The notes under the pieces are model-generated. The model was given only the letters and a program-made list of their open reading frames with translations. It ran no database searches and had not been told where the DNA came from. A stretch of 8,173 bases of DNA. It comes from Myxococcales bacterium. Its GTDB lineage: Bacteria > Myxococcota > Polyangia > Fen-1088. Of this stretch, positions 5,190 to 8,173 are shown piece by piece. The position numbers were made by a program, and so were the translations under genes. Numbering within the stretch: the first letter of the stretch is position 1; the number at the start of each line of letters is the position of its first letter. Location of the stretch: contig PMJE01000531.1 in assembly GCA_003157315.1 (NCBI GenBank), forward strand, positions 1 through 8,173, given 5' to 3'.

Positions 5190-6551
5190 CTATACGCAGC
5201 CGCCTTGTCCCTGACCGCAGGAGGAATAGGACGAGCACGAGATCGACACTCCTGCGGTGAGTGAGTAGGTCGGGTAGCAATTGTAGCCCGCGGCGTTTGC
5301 ACATTGGGGATTGTAGAGCCCCGGGCCGCAACCGCTGTAGCAGCCCGGCGTAACCCGGTAGGCACCGCCGCTGCTGGTTGTTATCACGCACGCGTCTCCA
5401 ACAGCGCAGTCGTCTGTCTGCCCCCCGGCCGAGCAAGTCACGGGTCCGCAAGCTGCGGTTTGCTCGGTCCAAGCGTAGCCTGAACAGACAGCCAGCGTGC
5501 GCAGCCCGGTGCCGGCGCAGTCTTGATAAAAACACGTTATGCTGCCGCCGCCGCAAGCTGAGGCGCTCGGCGGCGGCGTTTGCGGACAGGTGGCAGGAGC
5601 GCACGCGCTTTGCTGGACGCAGCCCTCGTAGCAGTTGTTCGTGTACGCCAGGACGTAGGGTGTCTCGCAGTAGGGCGTTGCAATTTTGCACGCAGCCGTT
5701 CCGCTGCAGTTAGCGTGGGCGCCGTCAGCGCAGCGACTGAAGTGAGTGCAGCAGCCCGGGGCGGAGCACCCGCAATTACTGGCAGACACGAAAACCGAGT
5801 GGCAATCGCTGCGGCCGTCACACTCGGTCTGCGTCGTGACCTGGCTGCAGCTTTCCAAAGCATCGTTCGGCCCTGCATCTCGCGAACAGGTGCCGTCCGC
5901 ACAGCCCGCGTCCACTCCTGGGCAAACCATACCGGGGCATGTTGGTCCGCACGAACCCGTACCAGGCGTGCACCCTTCACACCATATCTGCCCAGCCGGG
6001 CAGCCGCCTGGGCTCGTTTCACCGGCGTCGCGGGCGCCGCCGAATGCGACTCCGCCTGAGGCGACTCCACCCGAGGCAACTCCACCAGAGCCAATTCCGC
6101 CCGAGCCGATTCCGCCAGATCTAATTCCACCGGAGGCGATTCCGCCGGAGGCAATTCCGCCGGAGGCGATCCCGCCAGAGGCGATTCCGCCAGAGCCAAC
6201 TCCACCGGAGGCAATTCCCCCGGAAGCCTTTCCGCCAGCACCGGCGTCGCGGGCGCCGCCGAATGCGACTCCGCCTGAGGCGACTCCACCCGAGGCAACT
6301 CCACCGGAGCCAATTCCGCCGGAAGCGATTCCACCAGATGCAATTCCGCCGGAATCTGTAGTGATGCCCCCACTTGCGCTGCTACCTCCAGATGCCGTGG
6401 ACCCGCCGGTCCCTTGCGTGCTCCCGCCCGCGCCCGCGCTGCCACCGGTTCCGGTGAGCATTCCCGAGTTGTTGGTTCCACACCCGCTGAACAATGCTCC
6501 CGCGACCATGGCACCTACGAGACGTCCGATAGTGCTCAAGCGCTTTGTCAT
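5190..6551 (-). CDS. Lipoprotein with Gly-rich pentapeptide stalk and Cys-rich C-terminal region
   Basis: From the ATG at 6551 this is a 453-residue protein. The frame stays open upstream to 6899, but AGGAG at 6559-6563 with 7-base spacing and an ideal lipoprotein signal (MTKRLS, hydrophobic core, lipobox LFSGC with Cys24) fix the start. Residues 25-178 are Gly/Ser/Ala-rich and include 19 tandem pentapeptides of the form GGIAS/GGVAS (6 then 13) interrupted by GGARDAGA. Residues about 179-453 contain 38 Cys by my count, in short Cys-x(2-8)-Cys spacing, probably paired as disulfides outside the cytoplasm. It looks like an outer-membrane-anchored protein with a flexible stalk and a disulfide-rich head, a style common in myxobacteria. 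No enzyme motif is visible. Its TAG directly abuts the ATPase stop in convergent orientation. A candidate promoter and CRP-like site lie upstream. Role in adhesion, binding or surface display is inference. Confidence 0.8.
   Translation of the reverse strand: MTKRLSTIGRLVGAMVAGALFSGCGTNNSGMLTGTGGSAGAGGSTQGTGGSTASGGSSASGGITTDSGGIASGGIASGGIGSGGVASGGVASGGVAFGGARDAGAGGKASGGIASGGVGSGGIASGGIASGGIASGGIASGGIRSGGIGSGGIGSGGVASGGVASGGVAFGGARDAGETSPGGCPAGQIWCEGCTPGTGSCGPTCPGMVCPGVDAGCADGTCSRDAGPNDALESCSQVTTQTECDGRSDCHSVFVSASNCGCSAPGCCTHFSRCADGAHANCSGTAACKIATPYCETPYVLAYTNNCYEGCVQQSACAPATCPQTPPPSASACGGGSITCFYQDCAGTGLRTLAVCSGYAWTEQTAACGPVTCSAGGQTDDCAVGDACVITTSSGGAYRVTPGCYSGCGPGLYNPQCANAAGYNCYPTYSLTAGVSISCSSYSSCGQGQGGCV
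6021..6101. repeat. 81-bp direct repeat, copy 1
   Basis: This segment is repeated at 6240-6320 (offset 219 bases) with 80 of 81 positions identical, the single difference being A6087 versus G6306. It encodes the GGARDAG end plus several GGVAS-type pentapeptides. The offset is a multiple of 3, so the frame is preserved. Near identity at DNA level points to a recent duplication or gene conversion within the lipoprotein gene. Confidence 0.85.
6042..6236. repeat. 15-bp tandem repeat array, 13 coding units
   Basis: Thirteen 15-base units in the lipoprotein gene (minus strand) each encode GG-hydrophobic-(A/G/R)-S or a close variant: mainly GGIAS, GGVAS, GGIGS, one GGIRS, and GGKAS at the upstream end. 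Units differ mostly by synonymous or I/V changes. Unit gain or loss keeps the reading frame, so stalk length is probably variable between strains. Confidence 0.8.
6240..6320. repeat. 81-bp direct repeat, copy 2
   Basis: Second copy of the repeat at 6021-6101, with one mismatch. It contains the GGARDAG junction and the start of the second pentapeptide block. Confidence 0.85.
6261..6350. repeat. 15-bp tandem repeat array, 6 coding units
   Basis: Six 15-base units encode GGIAS, GGIAS, GGIGS, GGVAS, GGVAS and GGVAF in protein order, closer to the lipoprotein N-terminus than the 13-unit block. The two blocks are separated by 24 bases encoding GGARDAGA. Confidence 0.8.
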
Positions 6552-6558
6552 CGCATGT

Positions 6559-6563
6559 CTCCT
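6559..6563 (-). promoter_or_regulatory. Ribosome binding site fixing the lipoprotein start
   Basis: AGGAG on the minus strand, 7 bases before the ATG at 6551-6549. It settles the start of the Cys-rich lipoprotein against the longer open frame reaching 6899. Confidence 0.8.
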
Positions 6564-6629
6564 GTTCGCGTCTTGCAGATTCCGGACCGGTTCAAATCCA
6601 TTTCGCCCGTCGCCAGAGCCCGCCCAATC

Positions 6630-6658
6630 ATTGTGCGGGCTCGCGCGCGCGAACGCAA
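6630..6658 (-). promoter_or_regulatory. Candidate promoter for the Gly-rich lipoprotein
   Basis: On the minus strand TTGCGT (6658-6653) and CACAAT (6635-6630) are spaced by 17 bases. They match three of six -35 and four of six -10 positions. The predicted start point is near 6623, giving an untranslated leader of about 70 bases. The boxes are weak alone, as expected for an activator-dependent promoter, and their spacing from the CRP-like dyad supports them. Confidence 0.4.
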
Positions 6659-6676
6659 CCCGGCCGCAGATTCCGA

Positions 6677-6692
6677 TGTGATGTCTGTCACA
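6677..6692. promoter_or_regulatory. CRP/FNR-family-type operator
   Basis: TGTGA (6677-6681), TGTCTG, TCACA (6688-6692): both half-sites match the E. coli CRP core consensus exactly, with the correct 6-base spacer. The dyad centre (6684.5) is 61.5 bases upstream of the start predicted from the candidate promoter at 6630-6658, the classical class I activator position. A cyclic-nucleotide or redox sensing CRP/FNR-family regulator is the natural candidate; which one is unknown, and no regulator gene is in the window. Confidence 0.55.
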
Positions 6693-6763
6693 CATGCGCC
6701 TCGGGATCTCAGACACCACACGCGCGGCACCGCCTTCGCGCGGTGACCACAGCCTAGCCCAAG

Positions 6764-6789
6764 GCATTTCTTCTTTTCGACTGAAATGC
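6764..6789. repeat. Inverted repeat with T-rich loop
   Basis: GCATTTC (6764-6770) and GAAATGC (6783-6789) are perfect 7-base arms around a 12-base pyrimidine-rich loop. The element lies upstream of the small lipoprotein gene and 33 bases before the alternative ATG at 6823. It may be an operator or a leader hairpin; chance is not excluded. Confidence 0.3.
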
Positions 6790-6960
6790 TGGCACGCGCG
6801 CGCGGGTACTGCGAGGACCCGCATGACTTCAAGCCGTCTTTCGATCAATATGCCTGTCGTGAGCATCGACGAGCCCAGCGACCACCACGGCAATCCCACC
6901 GACCTGCGGGGTTCGCTGCGAACTGGTTCAGCTTCGGCGCGAGAATGGGCCAGGTCCCGC

Positions 6961-7233
6961 GTGAGACGACTGGCGATGGTTGTTGCCCTCGGCTTTTCGA
7001 CAGGGTGTGTGCAGGAGCGTTGCTACGACAACCGCGACTGCCCGGAGCCTCAGATCTGCGGCCCAAGCGGAATGTGCGTCTTGCAGGACGCTTCCCCCGC
7101 GCCGGCGCTGCCCGACGCGGCGGATGGCGAGAAAAGCGGGGCCTCCGAGAACGCCGAGGCAGACGCGGCCCCGGAATGTCCGCCGCTCAGGGCCGCTACG
7201 GGAGACTCCTGCGCGGAACAGGACGCACTATGA
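6961..7233 (+). CDS. Small Cys-containing lipoprotein
   Basis: With the GTG at 6961 this is a 90-residue protein with a compact lipoprotein signal: VRR, a short hydrophobic core, and a lipobox-like FSTGC with Cys16. The mature part begins VQERCYDNRDCPEPQICG, an EGF-like or knottin-like Cys pattern (Cys21, 27, 33, 39) often seen in myxobacterial lipoproteins. An Ala/Asp/Glu-rich linker follows, then two more Cys near the end. An ATG at 6823, preceded by GAGGA 5 bases upstream, would give 136 residues but would put about 46 unremarkable residues before the signal, so I prefer 6961 although its ribosome binding site is poor. The stop overlaps the next gene's ATG (ATGA at 7230-7233), showing a coupled operon. 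It probably resides in an outer or inner membrane leaflet and may be a partner of the TPR/barrel protein. Confidence 0.65.
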   Translation: MRRLAMVVALGFSTGCVQERCYDNRDCPEPQICGPSGMCVLQDASPAPALPDAADGEKSGASENAEADAAPECPPLRAATGDSCAEQDAL

Positions 7234-8173
7234 GGGCGATGCGAGCGCTGGCTTTGACATGCGTCCTGCTGCATGTATCGCAAGCTGCCGCGCAGGAAGT
7301 CGAGCCACCCCAGCAAGCCGAAGCTCGGGCGCGCACGCTGCTGGCCCGCGGCCAGGGTGCGCAGGCCATCCCGCTGCTCAAGGCGGAAATCGAACGCGAT
7401 CCCGCGTCCCAGACTTTGCGCCTCCTGCTGGCGCGCGCATACCTCGACGACAGCAACGATTTTTGGGCCCAGCGTACCGTCGCCGCTGCCGCTGAACTTC
7501 ATCCCGCTGACTGCAACCTGCAGCTCTGGCTGGCCTGGATTCAGATCCGGCAGGGCGCGCTGGATCAGGCGCGCACGCTGCTCGACAGCGACTGCTCGCA
7601 CTGGCAGCCCGAGCAGGGCCGCCGGGCGCTGCTGCTGGCCATGCTGGAGCAACAGGCAGGCTCGCCGGACGAGGCACAGGCACGGCTGGCGGAAGCGCAT
7701 GGGGCAGGGCTGGTCTATCCCGAGGATCGTGTGGCCATCAGCCAGCTGCAAGACGAGCTGGAGCCGGGCTATTTGCCGCCGGTCTCCGGCCGGGTGGACC
7801 TGAGCCTGGGCTGGGCTGCCAACGCACGTGCCGGCTCGCCTAGCGAGCCGACCGACGCTGGCCAGGGCGCCTCCAGCCCGGTCGGCCAGGCTGCCGTCTG
7901 GCTTCGCTTTGTGATGCCCGGACCATCCTGGGTGCGCCCATCGCTTGAGGCGGAGACGCACGTTCTGGGATACTCAGCTTCTGCCGGACGGGATTTCAGC
8001 TACCTGATGCTGGGCGGCCGGCCCGGAGTGCTGCTGGGCAGCGGAAACCGCAGAGTGCTGCTTGCCTATCACTACGAATCGCTGTTTCTCGCAGGCGGCG
8101 ATCCCTACCAGGAAGGCCCCTATTGGTTCTACGATTCCCATCGCGGGGAGCTGGAGATCCAGGTTTTCCCAGG
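7230..8173 (+). CDS. Secreted TPR protein with probable outer-membrane beta-barrel (3' partial)
   Basis: The frame is open from the ATG at 7230 to the window end (314 codons), with AGGA 6 bases before the ATG inside the upstream gene. MRAMRALALTCVLLHVSQAAAQ is a signal peptide with likely cleavage near AAA-Q (about residue 21). Residues about 28-180 are Ala/Leu/Gln-rich helix pairs in TPR style (QAIPLLKAEIERDP, ARAYLDD, then QGALDQARTLLD). From about residue 184 the sequence changes to alternating hydrophobic/polar strands rich in Gly, Tyr and Trp (GRVDLSLGWAANARAG, AAVWLRFVMPG, RVLLAYHYESLFLAGG), like a transmembrane beta-barrel. This layout (signal, TPR, barrel) recalls Slam/DUF560-type surface lipoprotein exporters and other TPR-barrel export proteins, but the C-terminal part is missing, so the family is not settled. 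The ATGA coupling to a lipoprotein gene supports a joint role. Confidence 0.75.
   Translation, partial: MRAMRALALTCVLLHVSQAAAQEVEPPQQAEARARTLLARGQGAQAIPLLKAEIERDPASQTLRLLLARAYLDDSNDFWAQRTVAAAAELHPADCNLQLWLAWIQIRQGALDQARTLLDSDCSHWQPEQGRRALLLAMLEQQAGSPDEAQARLAEAHGAGLVYPEDRVAISQLQDELEPGYLPPVSGRVDLSLGWAANARAGSPSEPTDAGQGASSPVGQAAVWLRFVMPGPSWVRPSLEAETHVLGYSASAGRDFSYLMLGGRPGVLLGSGNRRVLLAYHYESLFLAGGDPYQEGPYWFYDSHRGELEIQVFP

Larger units (their letters stand above)
6552..6960. other. Divergent intergenic control region between two lipoprotein genes
   Basis: This 409-base stretch separates the start of the Gly-rich lipoprotein (minus) from the chosen start of the small lipoprotein (plus). It holds the AGGAG ribosome binding site, a candidate promoter and a CRP-like dyad for the minus gene, a GC-alternating run near 6640-6651, and an inverted repeat at 6764-6789. 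Frames through it are open on both strands because of high GC, but the encoded residues look random. A GAGGA-preceded ATG at 6823 is an alternative start for the plus gene. Confidence 0.6.

Noticed and set aside
6042..6350. Short regular repeats as a CRISPR array
   Set aside because: Units are 15 bases, contiguous and without spacers, and they encode in-frame pentapeptides.
5746..6681. Plus-strand frame of 311 codons with PPEAI/PPEAT repeats
   Set aside because: It is the antisense of the Gly-rich repeats: a 15-bp unit coding GGIAS on one strand necessarily codes a Pro/Glu repeat on the other. The minus frame has the ribosome site, lipobox and Cys-rich region.
6791..6813. TGGCACG as a sigma-54 -24 element
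   Set aside because: No TTGC-type -12 element occurs at the required spacing; the following bases are a GC alternation.
6552..6899. Upstream extension of the Cys-rich lipoprotein frame to 569 residues
   Set aside because: The extra residues look random, cover the promoter and CRP-like site, and would bury the lipoprotein signal. AGGAG and the ATG at 6551 explain the start.
7050..7961. Minus-strand frame of 303 codons across the lipoprotein and TPR genes
   Set aside because: Antisense shadow; the plus frames have a signal peptide, helix repeats, barrel-like strands and a coupled ATGA overlap.

Overview
This window looks like chromosome from a GC-rich, Gram-negative bacterium, most likely a myxobacterium-type organism (Myxococcota/Polyangia). 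That placement rests on composition and protein style: the right-hand 6 kb is strongly GC-rich, two lipoproteins are rich in Gly-Ser-Ala or Cys, and one protein has a signal peptide, TPR-like helices and a probable outer-membrane barrel. It is an inference, not a taxonomic proof.

Left part (1 to about 1.9 kb): accessory-looking DNA. It starts with the last 33 codons of an unrecognised gene. A 51-codon basic small ORF follows 9 bases later; it has a good ribosome binding site and is too short for routine gene finding. Facing them on the minus strand is a 351-residue protein of unknown function with three N-terminal membrane segments, written in visibly more AT-rich DNA. Next comes a minus-strand hicB-hicA toxin-antitoxin operon, antitoxin first, with a four-base GTGA overlap and two GTG starts.

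Middle part (2.1 to 5.2 kb): two plus-strand genes, an extended SDR (NAD(P)-dependent epimerase / 3-beta-HSD-like) and a 682-residue ATPase made of two ArsA/Get3-like domains fused in one chain. A perfect 8-bp hairpin begins at the base after the SDR stop. The two ATPase halves have different P-loops: the first keeps the signature lysine (GKGGTGKST) and the second has proline there (GPGGVGKTT).

Right part (5.2 kb to the end): a surface or secretion-like module. A minus-strand lipoprotein of about 453 residues has a Gly-rich stalk of pentapeptide repeats and a Cys-rich C-terminal region. Its stop codon directly abuts the ATPase stop. It is divergent from a small Cys-containing lipoprotein, which overlaps by ATGA the start of a TPR/beta-barrel-like protein that runs off the window. 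The 409-base region between the divergent genes holds a perfect CRP/FNR-family-type dyad (TGTGA-N6-TCACA). It lies 61.5 bases upstream of the start point predicted from a candidate promoter for the Gly-rich lipoprotein, the classical class I activator position.

The best leads are the coupled lipoprotein + TPR/barrel pair (possibly Slam-like surface lipoprotein export), the fused asymmetric Get3-like ATPase, and the CRP-like divergent control region. No rRNA, tRNA, CRISPR array, transposase or insertion sequence was recognised.
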